A DNA stretch of 64,000 nt from Chitinophaga pendula (GCF_020386615.1 NZ_CP077769.1:434001-498000), one strand, 5' to 3'; shown: positions 1-8,762, numbered from the stretch's first letter. Notes: generated by a model not told the origin, from the letters alone. Numbers and translations are program-made.

Positions 1-3000
1 TTGTTAAAACGGATTTCCGGACAACAGGTAGATGTTGAACCGGATCTTTTCTATTTTAATTTTGGTAACAAATCCGGCAAGTTCTATTTTGACCAGGCTG
101 GGAATTTCCGGTCTATTCCGGCTAGCAGTCTTAAGTTGGTATCTTCTCCTATACAAAGCCTGAATCCTTCGGCAGAGTGGAGGATAGCAGATGAAGATGG
201 AACTTTGTATTGTTTTGGTTCGCCGGCAGATGACTGGATATTTACCGACGCAAATGGACTGGAAGCTACTTGGTCTGCTGCATCTTCTTCTCCACAGTTA
301 CCGCAGGCCATTACTGCCTGGTATCTTACAAAAATCATCTCAACGAATAAGGCGGACACGATTTATTTCGATTATGCTAAAAAGTCAGAGGTATATATAC
401 TACCTGCAACCCAGTCGTTGAAGATATTGACGAATCCGGGGGAGCTATCATCCCATGTAATTAAAGACCCGGTATATACTAGCTGGGATGATGCATTGCG
501 TACAAGACAAACCCTGTACAATGGTGATCCTGTTTCACAGCAAACAGTTCAACGATTTAATACGATAGGGTTTTCGTCTCTAAAAAAAATAAGGTGGCGC
601 CAGGGGCAGATAGACATAGTAGCTCAGACAAGCAGAAGCGATATGCAGATCGGTTATTTATTGGACAGTGTACTTGTAAAGGATAAAGCGTCGAACCGGT
701 TGCAGGCTTTTGCACTTAACTATTCTTATATAGGGGAACGATATTATCTGAATGCATTGGATGAATTTGGCGCTGATAATGCAGAAAAGCGGACACATAC
801 TTTCAGTTATTTGAGTCCTGGTAATTTGCCTAAGCGAAATACACCTGCTGGTTTTTTAGAAGGGAAAACTTCAAATGCACAGGATCATTGGGGATTTTAT
901 AATGGGAGAGATGACAATACCAGTCTTTTACCTTATCAAAAGGATATGCCTTCTGAAGCAGGATTTTATTTAAAAGCGAACCGGGAACCTGATACTACCC
1001 GTATGCAATATGGTACATTGCAGCAGATCATTTACCCTACTGGTGGCTACTCTGTTTTTGAATTTGAAGCACATAGATATATTGCAGAAGGCACGGTAGA
1101 TGGAGGCCCCTCTGTCCCTATTGTACAGGCTAATATTGGAGTGAGAGGGAATGTAACACCGGTGTATGCAAACTCGGTGGATTTTACTATCCCTTTTAAT
1201 CAGCAGGCCAGTTTAATAAATGTATCTGTAAATAATTATGCTTTCCCTCCTAACGCTAACAAGCTTACGATGGCATGGTTTCCCTATGTTAAGATAGAGC
1301 GGGTGCTAGCCAACGGAACCGTAGATCCGGTAAAGGTTTACTACTGGGATCCTTCTTACCGCTTATACGAATATCCGGAAAATCCAACCCCTGGGAATCC
1401 ACCGGCAAATCCTGCGGGGTTGTATGATTTTCAATTTAACCTCAGCAAACTGTTAAGTCCCGGCAACTATCGTATTACAGCCAGCGATTCCTGCCTGGGA
1501 CCCGGATGTTTTGATATACTTCCAACTATGCCATCTGCGTATATTGGCATCAGCTATCTGAAATATGATGGCGCTCCGCAGCAACTACCTGCATTACCAA
1601 TAGCGGGAGGCCTGAGAATAAAAAAGATACTCAACTATGAGCAGAATGGGCAGCTATTGAGTGGAAAGACCTACAGCTATGATCCCGGTAAATTATTAAT
1701 ATACCCCTCATATTTCAGTCACTACGAGAACGACGTGGCAGATATGGCTGCTCCCGGAAACTTTTGCAATTACCTGATGGCAAACTTTAAAGAAGTAAGT
1801 AGTAATAGCCAGTATATTCTTGGTTTTACACAAGGCTCGCCGGTGGGATATGAGCATGTAACAGAACGTAGCATCAATAGTGGAGATGTTGATAATGGCT
1901 ATACCGACTATACTTTCTCTTTTTCCAAGGACTCCTTGAATATGTTGAATTTCGATATGGGATATTGGAGTGGGATGTCCATTTATAATGCTAGTGTACC
2001 AGTTACCGGATTTGACTACAAACGAGGACTACTGCTGTCAAAAACTGAATATAGGCGAAATACAAATGGTACTTACACTAAATTGCGGTCTACAGAGCAT
2101 AACTATAGCTTTAATGACTACAATACGTCCAGACACTATAACCGTTTGCGTAATCTGCGTGTAAAGACCTTACGTAACGTTAATTATCCTTGTGGTACAC
2201 CGCTTAATGGCTATACCATTCCTTCGCCTACAGGGGGTAAATATTCTTTTTCAGCAGATTTTGCCTACGCTTTTTACCATATCATAACCGGATGGGTAGA
2301 ACAGCAAACTGTTAAAGAAACAGTTTATACCGATGGAAACAATCCTATTGTACATACTACGAACTATTTTTACGATAATCCACTATTACTTAATCCTTCC
2401 CGTATTGTGCAAAGAGATAGTAAGGGTAGCAGTATCGTACAAACGAATAGTTACGCTTATGACTATGCTGCTGGTACGCCATTCATCGATGCCATGGTGA
2501 ATAACTATATTACAGGTATACCTATTGAACAGGTCCAATATCAAACGGACGCATCTGGTAATAGTATCATTACCGGAGGAAAGATTACCACTTTTAAACC
2601 TGATGGTAAGAACCTGGCAGATGAGGTAAAGATACTCAGTTTATCACAACCTCTGGCACTATCAGGGTTTAAATTCTCTAACACTACACAGGGAAGTTTT
2701 CCCATAAGTACACCTAACAGAACAGTCTTTTCGCCTGACAACAGGTATGAAACGGATATTATTAACTTAACCTATGATATTCGGGGTAATATATTGGAAC
2801 AACAATTAAAAAATAATGTTACTCATTCGTTTTTGTGGGGATATGATGATAACTATCCGGTGGCTGAAGTCGTTGGTGCAAATTATAGTACTGTCGCTAA
2901 TATGGTCAATTTATCTGTACTGAAGGCACCGTCAGGTGATCAGCAGCTGAGGAATGAAATCAATAAAATCAGGAATGCAACGACAAGTAATGCGGTCACT

Positions 3001-3174
3001 GTTACGACCTATACCTATCGTCCATTGATAGGCATCAGCAGCAAAGTAGCGCCTAACGGTTTGCTCACCAGTTATGAGTATGATCCTTATCATCGACTGA
3101 AATTGATCCGGGATCAAAACGGGAAGATTCTTAAACAGATGAGTTATCAGTATCGTGTTCCTGTTCAACAATAA
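1..3174 (+). CDS. RHS/YD-repeat-type secreted protein, 3' part (5' end outside the window)
   Basis: The frame is open from the first base and begins mid-protein, so this is the C-terminal 1057 residues of a larger gene. It is rich in Tyr, Asn and Gly, with repeated short motifs such as TYDIRGNILEQ near residue 930 and SYEYDPYHRLKLIRDQNGK near the end. These are the degenerate YD repeats of RHS-like proteins. No membrane segment is visible in this part. In Bacteroidota these large proteins are usually exported and often sit upstream of a second RHS gene carrying the core domain; here the next gene is a remnant of exactly that kind. There is no recognisable C-terminal toxin domain. Family assignment is firm at the level of YD-repeat protein; its activity is unknown. 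Confidence 0.75.
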   Translation: MLKRISGQQVDVEPDLFYFNFGNKSGKFYFDQAGNFRSIPASSLKLVSSPIQSLNPSAEWRIADEDGTLYCFGSPADDWIFTDANGLEATWSAASSSPQLPQAITAWYLTKIISTNKADTIYFDYAKKSEVYILPATQSLKILTNPGELSSHVIKDPVYTSWDDALRTRQTLYNGDPVSQQTVQRFNTIGFSSLKKIRWRQGQIDIVAQTSRSDMQIGYLLDSVLVKDKASNRLQAFALNYSYIGERYYLNALDEFGADNAEKRTHTFSYLSPGNLPKRNTPAGFLEGKTSNAQDHWGFYNGRDDNTSLLPYQKDMPSEAGFYLKANREPDTTRMQYGTLQQIIYPTGGYSVFEFEAHRYIAEGTVDGGPSVPIVQANIGVRGNVTPVYANSVDFTIPFNQQASLINVSVNNYAFPPNANKLTMAWFPYVKIERVLANGTVDPVKVYYWDPSYRLYEYPENPTPGNPPANPAGLYDFQFNLSKLLSPGNYRITASDSCLGPGCFDILPTMPSAYIGISYLKYDGAPQQLPALPIAGGLRIKKILNYEQNGQLLSGKTYSYDPGKLLIYPSYFSHYENDVADMAAPGNFCNYLMANFKEVSSNSQYILGFTQGSPVGYEHVTERSINSGDVDNGYTDYTFSFSKDSLNMLNFDMGYWSGMSIYNASVPVTGFDYKRGLLLSKTEYRRNTNGTYTKLRSTEHNYSFNDYNTSRHYNRLRNLRVKTLRNVNYPCGTPLNGYTIPSPTGGKYSFSADFAYAFYHIITGWVEQQTVKETVYTDGNNPIVHTTNYFYDNPLLLNPSRIVQRDSKGSSIVQTNSYAYDYAAGTPFIDAMVNNYITGIPIEQVQYQTDASGNSIITGGKITTFKPDGKNLADEVKILSLSQPLALSGFKFSNTTQGSFPISTPNRTVFSPDNRYETDIINLTYDIRGNILEQQLKNNVTHSFLWGYDDNYPVAEVVGANYSTVANMVNLSVLKAPSGDQQLRNEINKIRNATTSNAVTVTTYTYRPLIGISSKVAPNGLLTSYEYDPYHRLKLIRDQNGKILKQMSYQYRVPVQQ

Positions 3175-3181
3175 TTAGTTT

Positions 3182-3827
3182 ATGTTTTCAGCTTACTATA
3201 TGAAGTTACCTATACCTCTCTTGGTCTTTTTATGCAGTACTGTCGGTTTTTCTTCTTTGTGGGCGCAGCTGGCGGGCCGGTATTCGACTATTTCTTAAAA
3301 GATCACCTGGGCAACACCCGCATGGTGCTGACCGAACAGACGGACTTCTCTATGTACGCGGCCACGATGGAATCATCCAACGCAGCGAAAGAGAATGCGC
3401 TATTCAGCAACATCGAAGAGACGCGTAGTCCTAAACCGGTGGGTTATCCATCCGGACAGGATCAAAACGAATTCACGGCCAAACTGAACGCCAAAAGTGG
3501 TGGCAAAAAGATCGGTCCCTCCCTGGTACTGAAAGTAATGGCCAGCGACACCATCCAGCTCAGCGCGCAGGCGTTCTATAAATCACAAGCACCTTCCAAT
3601 AACAAAGTAGCCACCCCGGTAGAAGATATGGTGGCCGACCTGGCCGCTGCCTTCAGCACCAGCACGCAGGAGTCATCCATACATGGCAATGCGCAGCAGG
3701 GGGCAACAGTCCTTTTACCAGCAACTTCTACAGCAATGATTATCAACGCCTGAAAGAACGCGACCAGGACCCAAGTTGGCATGCAAGCTGGTCCATTCAA
3801 ATCAACGACTATAATCCCTTTGGTTGA
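3182..3827 (+). pseudogene. Remnant of a second RHS-family gene: signal peptide fused to core fragment, frameshifted
   Basis: An ATG at 3182 opens a good signal peptide (MKLPIPLLVFLCSTVGFSS then LWAQ), but that frame stops at 3296. From about 3280 a different frame encodes FDYFLKDHLGNTRMVLTEQ, the typical RHS core-associated segment of Chitinophaga-like proteins, running to a stop at 3751-3753. At the G run near 3700 the family-like sequence switches frame and continues as NSPFTSNFYSNDYQRLKERD, ending NDYNPFG at 3825-3827. So the gene has lost its middle (junction near 3270-3280), has a -1 type frameshift, and lacks its C-terminus. It lies 7 bp after the upstream RHS gene stop, as an intact partner would. 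The ORF 3232-3753 should not be read as an intact protein. Confidence 0.7.
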
Positions 3828-3834
3828 AAATAAA

Positions 3835-4233
3835 ATGAAATTCAGAAAATTTATAAGCTACCTTCCCCTTTTTATATTACTTATCGCTATGTTATATAGC
3901 GTATATGTCACAAATACTACAAACATAATTTTGCTTGATAAACATTATGTTGGTGCTTTCCTCTTAATTTTATGCATTATATTCTCAATGCGTAAGCCCA
4001 AAATAGGTAAGATATTAACTTTAATAACATTAGTATTAGGGACTACAAACATAATTGCATTTACACCAGAAATAATTTCTTATTCAATAGGCTTTAGCAT
4101 CAATAATTCCGCAGGTGGTCTAAGAATTCAAGAATTCTCCCTTATAGTGCTCATCATCTTCATAATTATTAACATAAGGACTACTATTAACCTAATACGA
4201 AAAGCTATATTGCCTAAAAGCGAACTGGAATAA
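3835..4233 (+). CDS. Small AT-rich four-helix membrane protein, unknown function
   Basis: It encodes 132 residues from the ATG at 3835. An upstream in-frame start at 3781 lies within the RHS remnant and is less likely. Four hydrophobic segments are visible, near residues 8-25, 37-51, 60-78 and 100-118, with Lys-rich loops and a basic C-terminus (LIRKAILPKSELE). Codon use is far more AT-rich than in the flanking genes, with many ATA and TTA codons, which suggests foreign origin. Its place directly behind an RHS gene end is where immunity proteins to polymorphic toxins are often encoded. That role is inference from position only; no family is recognised. Confidence 0.55.
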   Translation: MKFRKFISYLPLFILLIAMLYSVYVTNTTNIILLDKHYVGAFLLILCIIFSMRKPKIGKILTLITLVLGTTNIIAFTPEIISYSIGFSINNSAGGLRIQEFSLIVLIIFIIINIRTTINLIRKAILPKSELE

Positions 4234-4263
4234 AGACGTTGGGATGAATCTTAAATAACTTGT

Positions 4264-4494
4264 TTGAAGGTTAGACGTCTTATACCTATGAAGTATAAGT
4301 ATAAAAAAATCTCCGAAATTATGCGAAGTATTATCACCTGGATCTGTTTGCTTTTTGCAACTGTAGTGAATTCTTATAGTCAAACACAATTTGACGATAT
4401 TAAAAACTCGGCGATTCCGACATCACCACAAGCATATTCTAGACGATCTACATCCCTGACGCCGACTTTATTTTTATACGTAAGTTCAGACTGA
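4264..4494 (+). pseudogene. N-terminal fragment of another RHS-type gene
   Basis: The reading frame encodes a signal peptide, best from the ATG at 4321 (MRSIITWICLLFATVVNSYS), followed by QTQFDDIKNSAIPTSPQAYS. The IPTSPQAYS stretch resembles the start of secreted RHS/YD proteins of Bacteroidota, where a phrase like P-x-P-x-A-x-S precedes the first repeat. After about 4440 the frame no longer looks like that family and stops at 4492-4494. A second frame from 4447 reads IPDADFIFIRKFRLINNKWY, which looks like the tail of another protein. The region is therefore probably a join of two gene fragments. The identification rests on a short stretch and is tentative. Confidence 0.4.
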
Positions 4495-4527
4495 TAAACA
4501 ACAAGTGGTACCCGTGTATATGCACGA

Positions 4528-5661
4528 TTAATAATAATCTCCTGTCTTCTCTTTTTTCCACTGATGTAGCCGGGCTTTTTCCACGTCTGTTTCTGCGGCG
4601 ACCCTGGCGTTGGTGAGTTGTTGTCCTTTGTTGATTTCTGCTTCTTGCCGGTGTTCACTGACGGCTTTTTCTACGGTTAGTTTTTCTTCGCGAGCCTGGT
4701 CACGTAGGGTAATTTTTTCTTGGCGGGCTGAGCGGAAGATATGTTCGTGTTGTTCGAGCAGGTCATCGTAGGGGCCACGGGGGGAGATGAGTTTGACGAA
4801 TACGGGCGCTGTTTCTATGGCGATGAACAGCAGCATGATGAACCAGCTGGCCCAGCGGATAGGTTCGCTGCTGGCCGTCAGGTGACCGAGGGCGTCAAGG
4901 CGGGAGGCGAGTCCGTCGAGGCGGCTGCGGTTCATGGCGCGGATTTCCGCTTTCATAGTGGAGTCGATGGACTGTAAGGCGGCGCGTTTGCCGTTGATCA
5001 GGCTGTTGTTGATAGCAGCCAGTTGTTCTACGGAAGCGGCGGCCTGGTCAGCGTCGGCTTTTTTCGCTTTATAGATAGGACCCAGGTTACGGATGCGCGA
5101 GCCGCCGGTACCATCGGCTTCCTGCTGTGCGAGCAACAGGAGCGTATCGCGGCGGGCAGCCTGTTGCAGGGTGGCGGCGTTGAGCTGTGCGATCTCTTTA
5201 TGGAGTTCGTCCATACGCACCTGGTAACGCTCTTTTACTTTGTCTTCCTGCTTTTTGAATACCTGCTGTTCCATGGTGACCAGCTCCGCTTGTATCTCTT
5301 TGTCAAATATGCGTAACTCCAGCGGACGGGAGATCACGATAGCGATCACCAGCGCCAGTGCTAGCCGGGGGATCGCCAGTTTAAACTCGTCCCAGAAACG
5401 ATCCCGCTTTTTCAGGCTACTCACGATATAGCGGTCCAGGTTGAAGATCATCAACCCCCAGACGGCGCCGAAGAGCAAGGCAGCCCATACTTCTCCGAAT
5501 ACCGTCCACAAGGCATACCCCGCGGAGATCGCCGCTAGCAGACCAGTGAAAAAAATGGTAGCGCCGATACCGGCGTATTTGTTGGTCTCTGCTGGCGCCC
5601 TCTTTAATAAGGCCACATGTGCTCCTGAGCAGAATAGAAAAAATTGGCGAATGCGTTGCAT
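4528..5661 (-). CDS. DUF4407 domain membrane protein
   Basis: It encodes 377 residues from the ATG at 5661; a GTG two codons upstream is also possible. Hydrophobic segments near residues 31-50, 58-74 and 97-113 are followed by a long charged, coiled-coil-prone region (about 120-260), another hydrophobic segment near 268-292, and a second charged helix rich in Glu, Arg and Gln. This arrangement, together with GLMIFNLDRYIVSSLKK, is that of DUF4407 proteins, a widespread bacterial inner-membrane family of unknown function. A TAnnTTTG -7 element sits about 80 bp upstream. The gene stands alone between RHS debris and a hypothetical protein on the same strand. Confidence 0.85.
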   Translation of the reverse strand: MQRIRQFFLFCSGAHVALLKRAPAETNKYAGIGATIFFTGLLAAISAGYALWTVFGEVWAALLFGAVWGLMIFNLDRYIVSSLKKRDRFWDEFKLAIPRLALALVIAIVISRPLELRIFDKEIQAELVTMEQQVFKKQEDKVKERYQVRMDELHKEIAQLNAATLQQAARRDTLLLLAQQEADGTGGSRIRNLGPIYKAKKADADQAAASVEQLAAINNSLINGKRAALQSIDSTMKAEIRAMNRSRLDGLASRLDALGHLTASSEPIRWASWFIMLLFIAIETAPVFVKLISPRGPYDDLLEQHEHIFRSARQEKITLRDQAREEKLTVEKAVSEHRQEAEINKGQQLTNARVAAETDVEKARLHQWKKEKTGDYY

Positions 5662-5740
5662 TATCACTCAGACTTTTAGATGTACATATAAAGTCAGCAC
5701 CCCTGCGGGAATGCAGGGTATATAAAAGGATGGAATGCTG

Positions 5741-5748
5741 CAAAGATA
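5741..5748 (-). promoter_or_regulatory. Bacteroidota -7 element (TATCTTTG) for the DUF4407 gene
   Basis: Read on the minus strand, the site is TATCTTTG, a perfect match to TAnnTTTG. No convincing -33 TTG was seen at the usual 19-20 bp spacing. Transcription would start about 70 bp before the ATG. Confidence 0.45.
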
Positions 5749-5758
5749 AGGTTTATTC

Positions 5759-6607
5759 TCAAGCGGCTGACAGATCAGGGGGATGCCGGCCAGTCAATGG
5801 TATAGATGGTGAATTTGTCGCCACCAGCGGGTAGTAGAGGCCGCAAGGGGAGTTAGACCCCGGCAACGGCGGCTGCTCACCTACCCGCATCGGGACCACT
5901 TTTACCGCGTGCCAGCCCCTGGCTACCACCCGCCCCGGATATACACCGCACCGGGTACCTACGCCTCTTCTGTAGGTGGTGTATAAGCCCGATGGTCTTT
6001 GGGTGGTCCTGTTCCGATAGATATTCCCACCTGCCGGTAGTAATACGTCTTCACGTACAGTGGTATTGCCGGGCAGATCGCTGGCTGCCACCACCAGTAT
6101 CACTGCAGACAGGCGGGCGTAGTCGCCCTGCAACCGGTAACCCCAGCTGTCCTTAAAGCTGTCTTTGCGGGCCGGCCCCGTTTCCAGCAACCGTTGCTGA
6201 GGGTCATACAGGCTTACCGTCACCTGCTCCACCCGCATGTCGTCCCGGGCGATGATGCTGATCTCACTGCCAGCTGCTGCCGTGTAATACCGGGTATTGA
6301 TATGAGGGATGGTAGGAGCGCTCATCGCATCGGCAATGGCTACGTTGAATGGAATGCGGTAGCGTCGCCTGGCCTTGGCCTGGTAGATAGCCCGTAGGGA
6401 AGGGTCGGCCAGCGCTTGCTTACCATATTGCACCGCCGCCGCGAACCGGGTACGCCCCTCTACCGCTGCCCGACTGTTACTGATCTGGTAATGCAGCGCC
6501 CGCCGGCTTAGAAATATCTTACCGCTTTTCCGGAACTGCCGGATGATATAAGGCCCTAGCTTGCCACTAAGCCCCCAGGTGAACACATTCTTTTCTATTT
6601 CAGGCAT
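5759..6607 (-). CDS. Hypothetical protein with a disturbed C-terminus
   Basis: The likely start is the ATG at 6607 (MPEIEKNVFTWGLSGKLG); the longer frame begins with TTG at 6673. Residues 1-195 look like a coherent soluble protein with a basic N-terminal part and a later section (YYTAAAGSEISIIARDD) that may form a beta domain. I recognise no named family. After LLPAGG (near residue 200) the composition changes to an improbable Arg-, Pro- and Gly-rich tail. About 206 bp further on, a shifted frame resumes with LLPAGGDKFTIYTIDWPASP and a stop at 5775-5777. That is a more natural end for the protein. A 17-bp imperfect repeat bounds the intervening DNA. The present 282-residue product may therefore be the result of an insertion and frameshift. 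Confidence 0.6.
   Translation of the reverse strand: MPEIEKNVFTWGLSGKLGPYIIRQFRKSGKIFLSRRALHYQISNSRAAVEGRTRFAAAVQYGKQALADPSLRAIYQAKARRRYRIPFNVAIADAMSAPTIPHINTRYYTAAAGSEISIIARDDMRVEQVTVSLYDPQQRLLETGPARKDSFKDSWGYRLQGDYARLSAVILVVAASDLPGNTTVREDVLLPAGGNIYRNRTTQRPSGLYTTYRRGVGTRCGVYPGRVVARGWHAVKVVPMRVGEQPPLPGSNSPCGLYYPLVATNSPSIPLTGRHPPDLSAA
5820..6042. repeat. Imperfect 17-bp direct repeats bounding about 206 bp inside a gene
   Basis: Positions 5820-5836 and 6026-6042 match at 14 of 17 bases and both encode LLPAGG-like residues on the minus strand. The offset of 206 bp is not a multiple of three, so the intervening DNA would shift the frame. The interior contains an inverted pair, TATACACC and GGTGTATA, with ACCTAC and GTAGGT nested inside. 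Confidence 0.45.
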
Positions 6608-6765
6608 ATAACCAATTGTTGATCCCACAGGCAATATCGCCTGCCAAACAAAGCTGCTGCCTTTTTTCGACAAAGAACTTGCATATATGCAGAAAAAATG
6701 TGCAGATGTGCAGAAAGTGAAAGTGGGATTATGTATTGATAGCCATATAGTTATAAAGAAATCGT

Positions 6766-7689
6766 TTAAGCGGGCTGTAACAGGGGAATATTCCGCCGGA
6801 ACCGCCCATTCACCCAGCCGATCACTTTGTTGATCACCTTCAACCAGGCCTCGTCGGTAAAGAAGAAACCATAGGTCATGATAAATACGATCTCGAAGTC
6901 ATAGATCATCATAAATACATAAATACCCAGGTGTAACAGTATCCCGCCGAATATCATGAACAGGCGCGTTTGCCGGAACCATATCAACACGGGGAAAAAG
7001 AGCTCGTAGCCCACCGTCGCGTAAGTGCTGATGGTCACAAAATAACCGTTCTGTGCCAGCCAGTGATTGATAGGCGTACCCCGGAACCGCTCCAGGTTGA
7101 ACGTATAATAGGTCGCTACCCCATTGAACCATACATCGGCATGTATCTTATGCACGGCCGACCAGAAGTAAGCCATACAAAGGTGCAATACGATGGCCAG
7201 CACCGCCAGGTTACTCAGCAGGTTGCTGGTGCGCCGCAACAGCACATGGCGCCATTGCAGGCTGCGGATACTGAAGTACTCGTAGCTGTTGGCAAATATC
7301 ATGTAGAGGATGATGAAGGTCAGCAGGTTGTCGCCGCCATTCAGTATCAGGGGGCACAGGCGTTGCAGGGTCTGATGCAGGAGGAATAATACCAGTACGG
7401 TAAGATTTTTTCCGATACCAAACAGGTAAAGCACGATCACCACCAGATAGGAGGCAATGAATAACTGGTAATGCGCTCTTATCACGTTGGAGTCTATACG
7501 TAGTAGTTCTGATACAAAGGTCGGTATCGGCGCCACAAATGATTCAGGGCCGTATAGTATGCCCAGGTAAGGCCAGGACAGGAAAATATCCTTTGCCAGG
7601 TGAATGCAGATGAACACACGGAATACCGCCAGGTAAAGGCTGTAGCTGTTCTTCTCCTCCATGGGAGTGATCATTTTTATCAGGGGCAT
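6766..7689 (-). CDS. HTTM / SdpB-like multi-pass membrane protein
   Basis: The chosen start is the ATG at 7689, giving 307 residues; it lies 10 bp after the stop of the SdpA-like gene. Six to eight hydrophobic segments are spread over the whole length. The sequence carries hallmarks of the HTTM domain: NGGDNLL near residue 120, and VHKIHADVWFNGVATYYTFN near 185. That domain is shared by vitamin K-dependent carboxylase relatives and by Bacillus SdpB, which helps mature the SDP toxin. No gamma-carboxylase domain follows. With the two genes upstream it forms a secreted-precursor, SdpA-like, SdpB-like order. Membership in the HTTM family is well supported; a role in peptide maturation is inference. 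Confidence 0.75.
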   Translation of the reverse strand: MPLIKMITPMEEKNSYSLYLAVFRVFICIHLAKDIFLSWPYLGILYGPESFVAPIPTFVSELLRIDSNVIRAHYQLFIASYLVVIVLYLFGIGKNLTVLVLFLLHQTLQRLCPLILNGGDNLLTFIILYMIFANSYEYFSIRSLQWRHVLLRRTSNLLSNLAVLAIVLHLCMAYFWSAVHKIHADVWFNGVATYYTFNLERFRGTPINHWLAQNGYFVTISTYATVGYELFFPVLIWFRQTRLFMIFGGILLHLGIYVFMMIYDFEIVFIMTYGFFFTDEAWLKVINKVIGWVNGRFRRNIPLLQPA

Positions 7690-7699
7690 GGCACAGGTA

Positions 7700-8326
7700 T
7701 TAAAAGGTGAAAACATCGCTGACGAACATATACTCCTCCTTGCGCGTAGCTTGGCTGAAACGCTCTGAGAACCGGGGCAGATACACACGGGTGAAGATCA
7801 TTCGCACCTCCTGCCGGGAGAGGTCTATACCATTCTTACGGGCCACAAAGCGGGTATAGTTACGCAGGGTATTGAAGGCGATACAACGCTGTATATATTG
7901 TTTTGTGGCGGCCAGGTCGGAAGAGTCGTAGTCCGTGTCTCCCTGCTGTTCATGCTGATAACGCAGATCGTTTTTGAAGTTGATCAACTCTTCGCCTATG
8001 CTGATCACACTGCCGGAAAGCAGGTAGTCCAGCAGGTCTTCCCGCCAGTTGAATGGCGCTTTGGCTTGCTTCTGTTCATTGATCGGTTGCAACACTTCGT
8101 GTAGGCTTACCTGCTGGGTATGTTTATCCCTGAACTCATAATATAACCGCTCATCGAAGTTAGGCGGTGGTGCAAAGAATCCCCATCGCTGGTACAACCA
8201 GAACTGGAAATGCTGCTGCTCCTGGTGAAATTGAAGATTGATATAGTTGTCCGGCATGGTGAACAAAAAGGTCATCGCCCAGTAACAGACGAACACTCCC
8301 AGCACCAGTATGCGTATAATGGCCAT
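7700..8326 (-). CDS. SdpA-like single-pass protein, partner of the HTTM protein
   Basis: It encodes 208 residues from the ATG at 8326. One N-terminal membrane segment (residues 3-24) leads into a polar domain. YQRWGFFAPPPNFDERLYYE near residue 48 resembles the tryptophan-rich W-G-F-F/Y motif found after the membrane anchor in SdpA and similar HTTM partners. The rest is helical and charged, with no known catalytic motif. It is 10 bp from the HTTM gene and 76 bp downstream of a small secreted-protein gene, so the three are probably co-transcribed. In Bacillus, SdpA and SdpB are both needed to turn pro-SdpC into toxin. The SdpA likeness rests on topology, motif and gene order and is moderate evidence. 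Confidence 0.6.
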   Translation of the reverse strand: MAIIRILVLGVFVCYWAMTFLFTMPDNYINLQFHQEQQHFQFWLYQRWGFFAPPPNFDERLYYEFRDKHTQQVSLHEVLQPINEQKQAKAPFNWREDLLDYLLSGSVISIGEELINFKNDLRYQHEQQGDTDYDSSDLAATKQYIQRCIAFNTLRNYTRFVARKNGIDLSRQEVRMIFTRVYLPRFSERFSQATRKEEYMFVSDVFTF

Positions 8327-8402
8327 AATAGCTGATTGTTGAATGGAAGAAGACCGTGTTACTACGGCGCTGCAAAGCTACCGGCGTAACACGGCGAATG
8401 GA

Positions 8403-8762
8403 TTACCCCAGCATCTTCATTTTCTGCTGTGCTTTCTGTTGGGTGGCGTCTTTCAGTACTACCTGTACACCACCAGCATTACGACCGCCGAAGATAGTAG
8501 TAACCACCTGTGGAGTAGAGGCCGCACGTGTTACCTGTAATGCAGCTGGCGTGAGTTGCAGGGTAGCCCTTGCTGTAACAACCACTGCAGGCGTTATGAT
8601 CTGTTTGAAATCTCCGCTGATCTGGCTGATAGAAGAAGTAGGGGCTACATGGCTACTCCCGATAAGTGCATGCTCGCTGTCTGCTTTAAAGCTGATCAGG
8701 CTGGTAGCGGCGGCGGCTATCACAAAAGCAGCGGCTACTTTGGCGTTAAAAAACTTTTTCAT
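8403..8762 (-). CDS. Small secreted protein, possible precursor for the SdpAB-like pair
   Basis: It encodes 119 residues beginning MKKFFNAKVAAAFVIAAAAT, a clear signal peptide with cleavage probably near residues 25-30. The mature part lacks cysteine and is rich in Val, Thr, Ala and Gln, with alternating residues such as ITPAVVVTARATLQL and a Gly pair region (IFGGRNAGGVQVVL), then a basic C-terminus QQKAQQKMKMLG. I recognise no family. It is the first gene of a three-gene minus-strand unit followed by SdpA-like and HTTM/SdpB-like genes. In Bacillus sdpABC the secreted substrate is the third gene, so the order differs here. It could be the substrate of that pair; this is inference from context. 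Confidence 0.6.
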   Translation of the reverse strand: MKKFFNAKVAAAFVIAAAATSLISFKADSEHALIGSSHVAPTSSISQISGDFKQIITPAVVVTARATLQLTPAALQVTRAASTPQVVTTIFGGRNAGGVQVVLKDATQQKAQQKMKMLG

